DNA of 16,901 nt, taken from the NCBI GenBank assembly GCA_028717605.1, contig JAQUNM010000006.1, positions 1 to 16,901 of the forward strand. The letters run 5' to 3'. The translations under genes and the position numbers were made by a program. Below the pieces are notes generated by a model. The model was not told where the DNA came from. It searched no databases and saw nothing but the letters and a program-made list of their open reading frames with translations. Each line of letters opens with the position of its first letter. The first letter of the stretch is position 1. This DNA is from Minisyncoccota bacterium. GTDB lineage: Bacteria; Patescibacteriota; Minisyncoccia; Minisyncoccales; GWA2-38-27. Shown piece by piece: positions 1 through 7,323 of this stretch.

Positions 1-188
1 TTGATTAGTCCTTGGTCTGGATTATTGGTTTTAGCTTCAATAGTATGATAATTACCTGGGAGAGATAGAAGATCAGCTAGATAAAGCCTGGATTGTTCTG
101 AAAAGAAGAAGACTGAAGCTAATAAAAATACCAGTATTAAAACTGTTAATGTTTTTGTTTTTTTGAAATGGAAAAAACCAGAATTCAT
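1..188 (-). CDS. N-terminal fragment of an unidentified exported or membrane-anchored protein (cut by window edge)
   Basis: An open frame runs leftward from the ATG at 188-186 off the window edge, giving 62 codons without a stop. The product starts MNSGFFHFKKTKTLTVLIL. It has a lysine-rich patch (residues 9-12) followed by a hydrophobic stretch at about 14-29, which is the layout of a signal peptide or single N-terminal membrane anchor. The visible mature part (SEQSRLYLADLLSLPGNYHT onward) is polar and matches no family I recognise. The start is supported by a promoter (-35 at 218-223, -10 at 195-200) ending six bases before the ATG. The gene lies 36 bases downstream of tgt on the same strand. 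Function is unknown, and the call rests on the open frame, the signal-like start and the promoter. Confidence 0.6.
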   Translation of the reverse strand, partial: MNSGFFHFKKTKTLTVLILVFLLASVFFFSEQSRLYLADLLSLPGNYHTIEAKTNNPDQGLI

Positions 189-194
189 TATTTT

Positions 195-223
195 ATTATA
201 TTCTTTTTTAAAGCAAAAAACAA
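195..223 (-). promoter_or_regulatory. Putative sigma70 promoter for the left-edge gene, leaderless layout
   Basis: On the minus strand, TTGTTT (223-218), a 17-base spacer and a perfect TATAAT (200-195) precede the ATG at 188 by six bases. The expected transcription start falls on the A of the ATG. The -35 box overlaps the last bases of the short gap after tgt (stop at 225). AT-rich DNA makes chance matches common. The exact spacing and the same design at other genes in this window raise confidence. Confidence 0.55.
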
Positions 224-224
224 A

Positions 225-1349
225 TTAAATCAAGCCCTTTTTAATCTTTTCTCTTGTCTTTTCTACAAAAGAATTAAAAAGATATAAATTATGAAAAGAA
301 AGTAGTTTTAATCCTGTTATTTCTTTAGCCCTAATTAAGTGAGAAATATAGTTTCTTTTGTAATTTTGACAAACAAAACAAGAACATTTTTCATCTAAAG
401 GATTCTTATCTTTTAAGAATTTTCTTTTTCTTAGATCCAGATATCCAGAATAAATAAAAGCAATACCATTTCTAGCAAAATGAGTAGGAACTGTACAATC
501 AAAAAAATCTATTCCTCCTTTGATAATATTTTCAATATCATCTAATTTCCCTATACCTAATAAATGTCTTGGTTTTTTAAAATCTAAATAAGGAATAGTA
601 TTTTTCAAAATATTTTTAGTTATGCTTTTTTTCTCTCCTAAATCTCCCCCTATGCCAAAGCCATCAAAGTCAAGAGAATTAATGAAAATAGCACTTTGTT
701 TCCTTAAATCTTTATACTTAGATCCTTGAATAATACCAAATAAAGCTTGATTACTTTTTTTAACCTTTAAACATGTTCTGGCCCAATTATGAGTTTTTAT
801 CAAAGATTCTTGGATATATTCTTTACTCGCCCTTGGTGGAGTACACTCATCAAAAGCAAAAATAATATCAGCTCCTAATCTTTCTTGAATTTTAATTGAT
901 TCTTCGGGACCCATAAAAAACTTTTTCCCGTCTAAGGGCGAAGAAAACCAGACTCCTTGATTAGTAATTTTAATTGATTTTGGTTGATAACTTTTTTGAA
1001 TAATATCTGTTCTTTCTGAATTAACTTTTCCAAAATTAAAATCTTTACCAAAACCCAAACTAAAAACTTGAAAACCGCCAGAATCAGTCATTAAGGGTTT
1101 TGACCAATTCATAAATTTATGAAGATTTTTGGCTAAATTATCTCCTGGTTTAAAAAAAAGATGAAATGTGTTAGCTATTAAAATTTGAGATTTTGTTTCT
1201 AGTATTTCTTGGCTATCTAAAGTTTTAACGCAAGCTTGAGTAGCTACTGGCACAAAACAAGGAGTTTTTATCAAACCATGACTTGTTCTTAAAACTCCTA
1301 GTCTTGCTTCAGATTTTTTAGATTTCTTTAAAATTTTAAATTCAATCAT
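225..1349 (-). CDS. tgt: tRNA-guanine transglycosylase (Tgt)
   Basis: The family exchanges guanine 34 of GUN-anticodon tRNAs for a 7-deazaguanine (preQ1 in most bacteria), a step of queuosine formation in the cytoplasm. The 374-aa product has the TIM-barrel landmarks. These are TDSGGFQ (88-94), FAFDEC (164-169), GIIQG (205-209) and GGIDFFDC (278-285), where D281 fits the catalytic nucleophile. The zinc site is C322, C324, C327 and H353. Odd points are PTHFARNG (288-295), where Arg is usual in place of His, and GIGGDLGEKK (232-241) where most bacteria have a GGLAVGE-type loop. There is also an insert at about 99-120. The gene is last in an operon and overlaps its upstream neighbour by 8 bases. 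No queuosine synthesis gene is visible. The family call is firm; the natural base substrate is uncertain. Confidence 0.94.
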   Translation of the reverse strand: MIEFKILKKSKKSEARLGVLRTSHGLIKTPCFVPVATQACVKTLDSQEILETKSQILIANTFHLFFKPGDNLAKNLHKFMNWSKPLMTDSGGFQVFSLGFGKDFNFGKVNSERTDIIQKSYQPKSIKITNQGVWFSSPLDGKKFFMGPEESIKIQERLGADIIFAFDECTPPRASKEYIQESLIKTHNWARTCLKVKKSNQALFGIIQGSKYKDLRKQSAIFINSLDFDGFGIGGDLGEKKSITKNILKNTIPYLDFKKPRHLLGIGKLDDIENIIKGGIDFFDCTVPTHFARNGIAFIYSGYLDLRKRKFLKDKNPLDEKCSCFVCQNYKRNYISHLIRAKEITGLKLLSFHNLYLFNSFVEKTREKIKKGLI

Positions 1350-2061
1350 TTTCTAATAGACAATCATCTCCTGCTTTCTTTAATAACTCGTCGGATTTTT
1401 CTTTATTAAAAATAAAAATATTGTTTTTTAATTCATAAACATTTATCTCGCAAATTAGCTCTTGTTCTTGCCAAGCAATTATCTCAATAATTTCTCTATC
1501 TTTTAAATAATAAAATTGATGATGTAAAGCTGAAGAACCTATTAAAAAAACAGCTTCTTTTTTTTCTCCTTGTTTTTCAATAATAACAAGTTTTAAACCA
1601 TCTTGCCATTCTAAAATACCATGAGTTTGAGTGGCTACTCCCCCTGTATTTAAATCAACAACTATTTCTTGAACATTATTTTTTTTAATATCCTGGGTTT
1701 TAATAACAAAAGGAGTGCCTAAAAATTCTTTTTCTAAAACTAAAGATCCTTTTTTGTCAAAAGACCCCTTTTTATCAGTCAAGCTTAATAATAGAAATTC
1801 AGCTGTGCTTTTTTCTGGGCTCAAACTAATAATTAAAACCTCCAAAAAACCATCTTTGTTCAAATCTTCTAAATAATATTCATAATTATTAAATAAAGCA
1901 TTATCTTTAATAATTTCTTCTAGGGTTGTTTCTTCAATGTCTTTTTCTAAAACAATCTCTGGAATTTCAATGTTATCCCAAGTATTAACCTGTTCTTCAA
2001 TTTTTCTCCAAAAAAAAGTAAGGCTAATTATTAAAATTAAAATAAATATAATTTTTTTCAT
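1342..2061 (-). CDS. Membrane-anchored hypothetical protein with FG-GAP/EF-hand-like calcium loop
   Basis: This 239-aa protein is not assigned to a named gene. Residues 3-18 are strongly hydrophobic after MKK, which suggests a signal anchor with the rest outside the membrane. YYLEDLNKDGFLEVLI (62-77) has the D-x-N-x-D-G-x-x-E pattern of calcium loops in VCBS/FG-GAP (integrin-like) and EF-hand proteins. A weaker second copy is DIKKNNVQEIVVDL (124-137). Residues 96-107 contain an adjacent repeat, DKKGSF/DKKGSL, encoded with different codons. The ATG overlaps the TGA of pgeF as ATGA, and the 3' end overlaps tgt by 8 bases, so translation is probably coupled. An envelope protein with a beta-propeller-like fragment is the best guess; its ligand and role are unknown. 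Confidence 0.75.
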   Translation of the reverse strand: MKKIIFILILIISLTFFWRKIEEQVNTWDNIEIPEIVLEKDIEETTLEEIIKDNALFNNYEYYLEDLNKDGFLEVLIISLSPEKSTAEFLLLSLTDKKGSFDKKGSLVLEKEFLGTPFVIKTQDIKKNNVQEIVVDLNTGGVATQTHGILEWQDGLKLVIIEKQGEKKEAVFLIGSSALHHQFYYLKDREIIEIIAWQEQELICEINVYELKNNIFIFNKEKSDELLKKAGDDCLLEND

Positions 2062-2657
2062 GATTTATAGCCAATAATAGCTAACATGGCTTGCTTATCT
2101 CCTCTTCTATAAGAAAAGTATTTATTAGAACAAAAAGTACATTCTCTTACTTTCTTTATATTCTTTTTTTTAACACCTGACAAGATTAATTGTTTTTCGG
2201 CAATGGCTTGCAAGTCAATATGGTTTATTTTAGAAGAAAATATTTCTTGAACATCTTTTTTAACTTTAAAATGACATTTTAGAATTCCTGGACCAATTAA
2301 AACCTTACTATTGTTTATTTTTATTTTGTTTAATATATTTAAAGAAAGTCCTCGCCACCCACAATGGATTAAAGCAAATTCTTGGTTGTTATAAATAAAA
2401 ACAGGTAGACAATCAGCCACTGTTATTCCCAAGGCTATTCTTTTGTCATTAGTAAATAAACCATCAGCTTTGGTTCTTTTACTTTTAAGATTAACTTTAA
2501 CTATTTTGTCTTTATGTACTTGTTCATTAGTTTTCAAATATTGAAATCCAAGTTTTTTAGCAAATCTTTTTTGATTAGCCAAAATTCTCATGTTTCCATC
2601 TTTTTTACTAGAAATAGCTAAAATTAATCCTTTTTTTGTGCTTTTAAATATCTCCAT
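2058..2657 (-). CDS. pgeF: PgeF/YfiH-family multicopper-like protein (peptidoglycan editing factor)
   Basis: The 199-aa product carries the family signature. It has QVH (46-48), TVADCLPVFI (79-88), ALIHCGWRG (95-103), a GPGI motif near 122-125 and FSYRRGD near the C-terminus. H48, C83 and H98 fit the conserved metal and active-site triad. The family was named for laccase-like activity. Other members are purine nucleoside phosphorylases/adenosine deaminases, and PgeF in Escherichia coli prevents incorporation of wrong residues into peptidoglycan precursors. Usual length is about 240-260 aa. Here the N-terminal portion before QVH is short and the STRxGG-type motif is not clear. The start overlaps the end of prmC by 34 bases, and the stop is TGA overlapping the next ATG. 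The family call is strong; the exact substrate is open. Confidence 0.88.
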   Translation of the reverse strand: MEIFKSTKKGLILAISSKKDGNMRILANQKRFAKKLGFQYLKTNEQVHKDKIVKVNLKSKRTKADGLFTNDKRIALGITVADCLPVFIYNNQEFALIHCGWRGLSLNILNKIKINNSKVLIGPGILKCHFKVKKDVQEIFSSKINHIDLQAIAEKQLILSGVKKKNIKKVRECTFCSNKYFSYRRGDKQAMLAIIGYKS

Positions 2658-3298
2658 TTTCCATATTGATCTTTAAAAAATTCATATTTATATTTTTTTA
2701 ATAACTCTGTTATTCCTTTTTTTTGACAAGAATCAAATTCCAGGTAAATTACACCTGATGATTTTAAATAACAACTAGCTTGTTTTAAAAACTTTTTAAT
2801 ATAAAATAATCCATCTTTTCCAGCATACAAAGCTTGTTTAGGTTCATAAGAAATAGATTTTGCTAATTTTCTAGAACAAGGGATATAAGGGGGATTAGCT
2901 AATATAAAATCATATTTTTTTGTAATCTTGGAAAAAATATCAGATTGAATTACTTTAGCCCTTAAATTATTAATTTTTAAATTTAATTTTATTTGACTTA
3001 TAAAATACTTATCAGCCAGATCAACCTTAGCTTTTGTATGTTTTAAAACAGCTATACCAATACAACCTGAGCCTGAAAAAATATCTAAACAATCGCCTTT
3101 TAAATTTTGCAATATTTGCTCCACCCAATATTCTGTTTCTGCCCTCGGTATTAATGGCTTATAACTCAAATCAATCTTACAGCCTAAAAATTCATAAAAA
3201 CCAATAATATAATCTATTGGTTCTTTATTCTTTAGCCTTTTTAAATCTTTCTCTGATATGCCTTTTTCTTTAGCTAGCCATTCTGTTTCTTTTTCCAT
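2624..3298 (-). CDS. prmC: Release-factor glutamine methyltransferase PrmC (HemK), short form
   Basis: PrmC uses S-adenosylmethionine to methylate the glutamine of the GGQ motif in peptide chain release factors, aiding termination. The 224-aa product has EPIDYIIGFYEFLG (26-39) and LIPRAETE (49-56), both typical of PrmC. The SAM-binding motif is LDIFSGSGCIGIA (71-83), and the catalytic motif is NPPY (135-138), followed by YEPKQALYAGKDGL (151-164). The E. coli enzyme is about 277 aa. The shortfall is mainly in the N-terminal helical domain, which here has about 45 residues and contacts the release factor in known structures. The gene overlaps the ATPase gene by 29 bases and pgeF by 34. No release-factor gene lies next to it in this window, unlike the common prfA-prmC pair. 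Confidence 0.9.
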   Translation of the reverse strand: MEKETEWLAKEKGISEKDLKRLKNKEPIDYIIGFYEFLGCKIDLSYKPLIPRAETEYWVEQILQNLKGDCLDIFSGSGCIGIAVLKHTKAKVDLADKYFISQIKLNLKINNLRAKVIQSDIFSKITKKYDFILANPPYIPCSRKLAKSISYEPKQALYAGKDGLFYIKKFLKQASCYLKSSGVIYLEFDSCQKKGITELLKKYKYEFFKDQYGKWRYLKAQKKD

Positions 3299-5951
3299 TT
3301 TTTAATAATTTATAAAGCTCGCCGAACCACAAAACCAAAGAAGAAATCAAAATTATTTTAATAACTACCAGTATGTTTAATTCTTGAAAATGAAAAACCT
3401 TTTGGAAAAAATCATTATAAATAACAAATAATTGTAAAAAAACTGAAACCAAAAAACCAATAATAATATATTTATTAGTAAAAAAACCTATTTGAAAAAC
3501 TGATTCTTTCAAAGATCTCATATTAAAAGCATTAAACAATTGAGTAAAAGCCATGCATAAAAAAGCTCCGGTTCTAGCTGCTTCTAGACTTAAGGGTTTT
3601 AAGAAATTAAAAAAGTATAAAGTAGTAGTTGCCATTAAAACCATCATTAATACTAAAAAAGGAATAATGTCTCTAGAAAGAATATTTTCTGAGGCTTTTC
3701 TCGGCTTTTCTTCTAAAACTCTAACATGACTAGGTTCTGAAGCTAAGGCTCCTCCAGCTACCCCATCTGTCACTAAGTTTAACCATAAAATATGGGTGGG
3801 CAACAAGGGCAAAGGCATAGCTAAAAGCATAATACTTAATAAGGTTACGTGTTCAGCAAAATTAGTAGTAATTAAAAAAGAACTTGTTTGTTTAGTATTA
3901 TTAAAAACAGTTCTTCCTTCTTCAATAGCATTGACAATAGAAGCAAAATTGTCATCTGTTAAAACAATTTCTGCTGCTTCTTTAGCTACATCAGTACCAG
4001 TAATACCCATAGAAATACCTATGTCTGCTTTTTTAATAGCTGGCGCATCATTAATTCCGTCTCCAGTCATGGCTACAAACTCTCCCTGTTTCTGCAAAGT
4101 TTCAGCTATTTTTAATTTTGTACTAGGCGTCAACCTGGCAAAAACATTAACTTCTTTAATAGCTTTTCCAAATTCTTTTTGAGATAAATTCATCAACTCT
4201 TGATCGGTTAAGGCCCCCTTACTCTCAATTCCAACTGCTTGAGCAATAGCTAAAGCAGTACTTTTATGATCCCCTGTTACCATGATAACTCTAATGCCAG
4301 CTTTCTTAGCTTTTTCTACAGCTTCTTTGGCTTCTTGTCTTGGAGGATCTAAAATGCCAACAAAACCAGCAAAAACAAGATTGTCGACATTGTCATAAGA
4401 AATAGTCTTTACCTTTAAGTCAACTTTTTTATAACCAAACCCAATCACTCGCATAGCTTGTTTGGTTAGGTCGTCAATCTGTTTTAATATTTCTTTTCTT
4501 TTTTGGTCTGACAATTTTTCTTCTTTTTGATTAATTAAAAAAGATTCAGATTGAGCTAAAACAGCTTCAGGAGCACCAGTAACATAAATTTCTTTTTTAT
4601 CTTTTTCATCAACCAACATAGCTAAAGAAGCTCTATATTTTAACTCTACATTAAAAGGAATGTCGTCTAATCTTTTTTCTATAATCACCTCTTTTTTTAA
4701 GCCAGCTTTCTCAGCTAAAACAACTAAAGCTCCTTCTGTTGGATCCCCTATTATTTTGTAATGATCTTGCTCTTTGACTAATCTAGCATTATTACATATA
4801 GCCGCAATATGAAGTATTTTCGACAAATCAGAATTTTGCAAAGGCAAAATAGATTTTCCATTTTGAGTAAAATTACCTTCTGGATACCAACCTTTCCCAG
4901 AAACATTTATTTTTTCTTTATTATTTAAAACAATCTCTTGCACATTCATGGTATTCTGAGTAAGAGTACCTGTTTTATCAGTAGCAATAACTGTTACTAT
5001 TCCTAATGTTTCAGCTGCTGGCAATCTTCTTATAATAGCATTTCTCCTTGCCATTCTATGCACCCCAAAAGAAAGAACAATAACTAAAATAGCTGGTAAC
5101 CCTTCTGGGATACCAGAAACTAAAGCAGCAATGGTAAAGATAAAAATCTCTTTAAATTCTAAACCCCTAACAAAAAAACCTAAAACAAAAATCAAACAAG
5201 CCATAAAAAAAGCAATCAAACCCATTTGCTTAGCTAGTTTGTCTGTTTTGATCTCAAAATGAGTCTTGACTCTTTTAATATTCTCTAGATCTTTAGCAAT
5301 TTGACCAAAAACTGTTTTAAACCCAGTGCCAGTAACTACTGCTTTGGCTGAACCACCAGCTACAAACGTACCCATATAAATCATGTTCTTTCTATCTCCT
5401 AATTCAGTTTTTTCTGGCAAAATATGTAAATTTTTATCAATAGGAAAAGATTCTCCGGTTAATACTGCTTCTTCTGTTCGAAAATCTTTTAATTCTATTA
5501 TTCTTGCATCAGCTGGCACCTTGTCTCCTTCTTGCAAAAAAATAATGTCTCCTGGGACAAGTTCTTTGGCTTTAATCTCTATTAATTCTCCATTTCTTTG
5601 CACCCTGGCTAAGGGAACCATCATTTTTTTTAAAGCTTGAATAGCTTTTTCAGCTTTTGATTCTTGCAAAAATCCCATTAAAGCATTTAAGAAAATAACA
5701 GCTAAGATAACATAAGTATCTATGTGTTTGTTAAAAATAAAAGCAATAAAAGCAGCAATAAATAAAATAAGAATTAAAATGCTTTTGAATTGTTTTAAAA
5801 AAAGTAAAAAAGGATGGTGAGCTTCTTTTTCTGGAATCTCATTATAACCAAACTCTCCTAATCTTTTTTCCACTTCTTCATTAGTTAGTCCATCCCAACA
5901 AGAACAAAGGCTCTTTAAAACTTCTGGAATTTCTCTTGAGTGATAAAGCAT
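3270..5951 (-). CDS. P2A-type calcium-transporting P-type ATPase
   Basis: This 893-aa membrane pump has the full P-type layout. There is an N-terminal cation-ATPase domain (about 5-70), an actuator with LTGES (164-168), and M4 with PEGLP (282-286). The phosphorylation site is DKTGTLT (D325), the nucleotide domain follows (about 330-530), and the hinge is TGDGINDAP (629-637). Six C-terminal helices complete it. Residues matching SERCA calcium site II are present: E283, N725 and D729 in LVTDG. For site I, N697, E700 and T728 are present, but SERCA E908 aligns with Q804 (FTQLFNAFN), so one ion per cycle as in PMR1-like pumps is plausible. The usual KGAPE motif reads TGAPE (458-462), removing the adenine-contacting lysine. 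It is first in a five-gene overlapping operon with a leaderless-type promoter. Ca2+ is the best guess; Mn2+ or another cation is possible. Confidence 0.93.
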   Translation of the reverse strand: MLYHSREIPEVLKSLCSCWDGLTNEEVEKRLGEFGYNEIPEKEAHHPFLLFLKQFKSILILILFIAAFIAFIFNKHIDTYVILAVIFLNALMGFLQESKAEKAIQALKKMMVPLARVQRNGELIEIKAKELVPGDIIFLQEGDKVPADARIIELKDFRTEEAVLTGESFPIDKNLHILPEKTELGDRKNMIYMGTFVAGGSAKAVVTGTGFKTVFGQIAKDLENIKRVKTHFEIKTDKLAKQMGLIAFFMACLIFVLGFFVRGLEFKEIFIFTIAALVSGIPEGLPAILVIVLSFGVHRMARRNAIIRRLPAAETLGIVTVIATDKTGTLTQNTMNVQEIVLNNKEKINVSGKGWYPEGNFTQNGKSILPLQNSDLSKILHIAAICNNARLVKEQDHYKIIGDPTEGALVVLAEKAGLKKEVIIEKRLDDIPFNVELKYRASLAMLVDEKDKKEIYVTGAPEAVLAQSESFLINQKEEKLSDQKRKEILKQIDDLTKQAMRVIGFGYKKVDLKVKTISYDNVDNLVFAGFVGILDPPRQEAKEAVEKAKKAGIRVIMVTGDHKSTALAIAQAVGIESKGALTDQELMNLSQKEFGKAIKEVNVFARLTPSTKLKIAETLQKQGEFVAMTGDGINDAPAIKKADIGISMGITGTDVAKEAAEIVLTDDNFASIVNAIEEGRTVFNNTKQTSSFLITTNFAEHVTLLSIMLLAMPLPLLPTHILWLNLVTDGVAGGALASEPSHVRVLEEKPRKASENILSRDIIPFLVLMMVLMATTTLYFFNFLKPLSLEAARTGAFLCMAFTQLFNAFNMRSLKESVFQIGFFTNKYIIIGFLVSVFLQLFVIYNDFFQKVFHFQELNILVVIKIILISSLVLWFGELYKLLKNGKRNRMAS

Positions 5952-5959
5952 AATATTTT

Positions 5960-5988
5960 ATTCTAATTTAATTTATTTTTTTTGTAAA
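5960..5988 (-). promoter_or_regulatory. Putative promoter of the ATPase-prmC-pgeF-hypothetical-tgt operon, leaderless layout
   Basis: Minus-strand TTTACA (5988-5983), a 17-base spacer and TAGAAT (5965-5960) sit eight bases before the ATG at 5951. Each box is one mismatch from consensus. The promoter lies directly after the T-rich tail of the RRM gene's terminator, so this is where a new unit would be expected to start. No Shine-Dalgarno sequence fits in the remaining space. Confidence 0.5.
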
Positions 5989-6013
5989 CAAAAACCCGCC
6001 CAAATGGGCGGGC
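5985..6013 (-). terminator. Rho-independent terminator of the RRM gene
   Basis: A perfect 7-bp GC stem is formed by 5995-6001 and 6006-6012 (CCCGCCC/GGGCGGG) around a 4-base loop. On the minus strand it is followed by TTTTTGTTT. It lies 14 bases past the RRM stop codon and just before the next operon's promoter. It is the strongest hairpin noticed in the window. Confidence 0.92.
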
Positions 6014-6026
6014 TGAATAATTAATA

Positions 6027-6287
6027 TTATTCTCTGTCTTTCATTGGTCTAGCTTCATTAACTGTTAATGTTCTTCCTTCAAGGTCTTTACCATCGAACA
6101 TTTCAATAGCTTTTTTAGCATCTTCTGCATTACTATATTCAACAAAACCAAAGCCTTTTGAACGGCCAGACATTTTGTCTTTAATAATAATAGCAGAACT
6201 TACCTCTCCAGCTTCTGAAAAACGTTCTTTTAAAACATCTTCAGTTATACTGTAAGGTAAACCACCGATATATAATCTTGTGTTCAT
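6027..6287 (-). CDS. Small single-domain RRM RNA-binding protein
   Basis: The 86-aa product is one RNA recognition motif with almost nothing else. RNP2 is LYIGGL (5-10) and RNP1 is KGFGFVEY (44-51), with aromatic residues Y6, F46 and F48 in the RNA-stacking positions. It resembles the small Rbp proteins of cyanobacteria and other bacteria, several of which rise in the cold and are thought to act as RNA chaperones. A short acidic and basic tail (ARPMKDRE) follows the domain. It is a single-gene unit with its own promoter, a leader of about 67 bases and a strong terminator. That leader is unusual here, since most neighbouring units appear leaderless. The RNA target is unknown; the domain call is firm. 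Confidence 0.95.
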   Translation of the reverse strand: MNTRLYIGGLPYSITEDVLKERFSEAGEVSSAIIIKDKMSGRSKGFGFVEYSNAEDAKKAIEMFDGKDLEGRTLTVNEARPMKDRE

Positions 6288-6394
6288 ATTTATTTTCTCT
6301 TAAAAACAGGCTCGACTATCCTCTTAAATGCTAAAAAACACTAAGAAACCTGCTAAATGCATGATACATGAATATAATAAAAAGTCAATGACTT
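6288..6394 (-). promoter_or_regulatory. Promoter and 5' leader of the RRM gene
   Basis: Minus-strand TTGACT (6388-6383), a 16-base spacer and TATCAT (6366-6361) predict a start near 6354 and a leader of about 67 bases. Two 12-base direct repeats matching at 10 positions (6349-6360 and 6320-6331; GCATTTA then GCAGG or AGAGG on the minus strand) lie in the start and leader region. A palindrome AAGTCA-A-TGACTT (6382-6394) overlaps the -35 box and the upstream stop codon, and could be an operator. AAGAGAAAA near the ATG is at best a weak ribosome binding site. The promoter is plausible; the regulatory reading is speculative. Confidence 0.5.
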
Positions 6395-7316
6395 ATTGTT
6401 CAAAACAATATAAAGCCCGATAAGAGCTACAAAGATAATTCCAATACCAATCAATTGTATCATCCGTCCATTTAGTATCGTGTCTATTAGAAAGACCACT
6501 CAACCCAGTACAAGAAGCAGTCGAACAAGATATCGTCCAATCAGAACAGGTTGTGTTCCAAGAACCATAAACATATTTTTTCCCATCTGTGCCAGTGCCT
6601 GTCCAAACTTGTCCTGATTTACTACTACCTGTTTCGTCGCAAGAAATAGCTTTTTTTATATTGATATACTGATCAAAAACAGGAAAATTAGCAATATCAG
6701 AAGATGGTAATAAATGAACAAGCTGATAATAATTTCTAGGTATTCCGTCATTTAAAATAATTTCTTGACCACAAGTTAATCTATAAATACCAGGCCTTAT
6801 TCTGTCTTTGGCATCAACGGTAGATGTAGAGACCCAAGCTCTCCAAGTTCCACCTAATCCAGCTGTATTTGCTAACTGATTGCAAATATTATCTGCCCCA
6901 GATAACCCCCCCAAATTACCCCTATAGTTATTACTAGTAACAAAAACTCTCTTGGGAAAAGCATCAGCAGTACCAATGTTATAATTTGAAAAAAGAATTG
7001 CTTCTGTACCAGAAAATATTCCACTGCCCCCAGTAAACGGTTCCCAAGTTGTTAATCCATCCTCTCCAGAAGTTAATACCTTGCCTAGTCCTGGATTACC
7101 TCCTGTTATCTGAATTCTATCAACAGTTAAAAGACCACCAATACCTAAAGCTCCTTGTTTAGCTTGAGTATCTGTTCCTACGTTTAAAGGAACGGGTATG
7201 TTCTCTGCTGGAGGATTAGCACTTGGTCCTGTCCAAGCTAGAACCATGAAGCTTATTATGAATATAGCAGAAGCAATACCCAGAATTGTTCCTGCTATTT
7301 TGAATGTGTTTTTCAT
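6393..7316 (-). CDS. Exported DUF1554 (endostatin/lectin-like) surface protein
   Basis: The 307-aa product has an N-terminal hydrophobic segment (about 8-28, MKNTFKIAG then an AILM-rich run), then a proline-rich linker (31-44). A glycine-rich region includes GALGIGGLLTVD (55-66) and GKVLTSGEDGLTTW (78-91), a style seen in phage-fibre-like and Parcubacteria exported proteins. Residues 122-306 match my memory of the DUF1554 pattern: KRVFVTSNNYRGNLGGLSGAD, CNQLA, TWRAWVS. Eight cysteines (145, 182, 226, 257, 264, 269, 296, 304) could form four disulfides. In Leptospira, DUF1554 proteins of the Len type bind host ligands; applying that here is inference. No prepilin cleavage motif is seen. It follows the small membrane protein by 7 bases and has no terminator of its own. 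Confidence 0.78.
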   Translation of the reverse strand: MKNTFKIAGTILGIASAIFIISFMVLAWTGPSANPPAENIPVPLNVGTDTQAKQGALGIGGLLTVDRIQITGGNPGLGKVLTSGEDGLTTWEPFTGGSGIFSGTEAILFSNYNIGTADAFPKRVFVTSNNYRGNLGGLSGADNICNQLANTAGLGGTWRAWVSTSTVDAKDRIRPGIYRLTCGQEIILNDGIPRNYYQLVHLLPSSDIANFPVFDQYINIKKAISCDETGSSKSGQVWTGTGTDGKKYVYGSWNTTCSDWTISCSTASCTGLSGLSNRHDTKWTDDTIDWYWNYLCSSYRALYCFEQ

Positions 7317-7323
7317 ATGTTTT

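Noticed and set aside
189..224. Terminator after tgt
   Set aside because: No convincing stem could be formed in this gap, so read-through into the left-edge gene remains possible.
2058..2060. Possible TGA recoding (Gly), as in some CPR lineages
   Set aside because: TGA here ends pgeF at a sensible place and overlaps the next ATG, and no in-frame TGA was needed inside any gene.
3796..4182. Plus-strand open frame of 128 codons inside the ATPase gene
   Set aside because: It lies wholly within a clear P-type ATPase gene on the other strand and shows no family motif; it is a shadow of that gene.
6393..7316. Type IV pilin
   Set aside because: The N-terminus has a hydrophobic segment but no prepilin Gly-Phe-Thr-x-x-Glu cleavage motif; the C-terminal domain points to DUF1554 instead.
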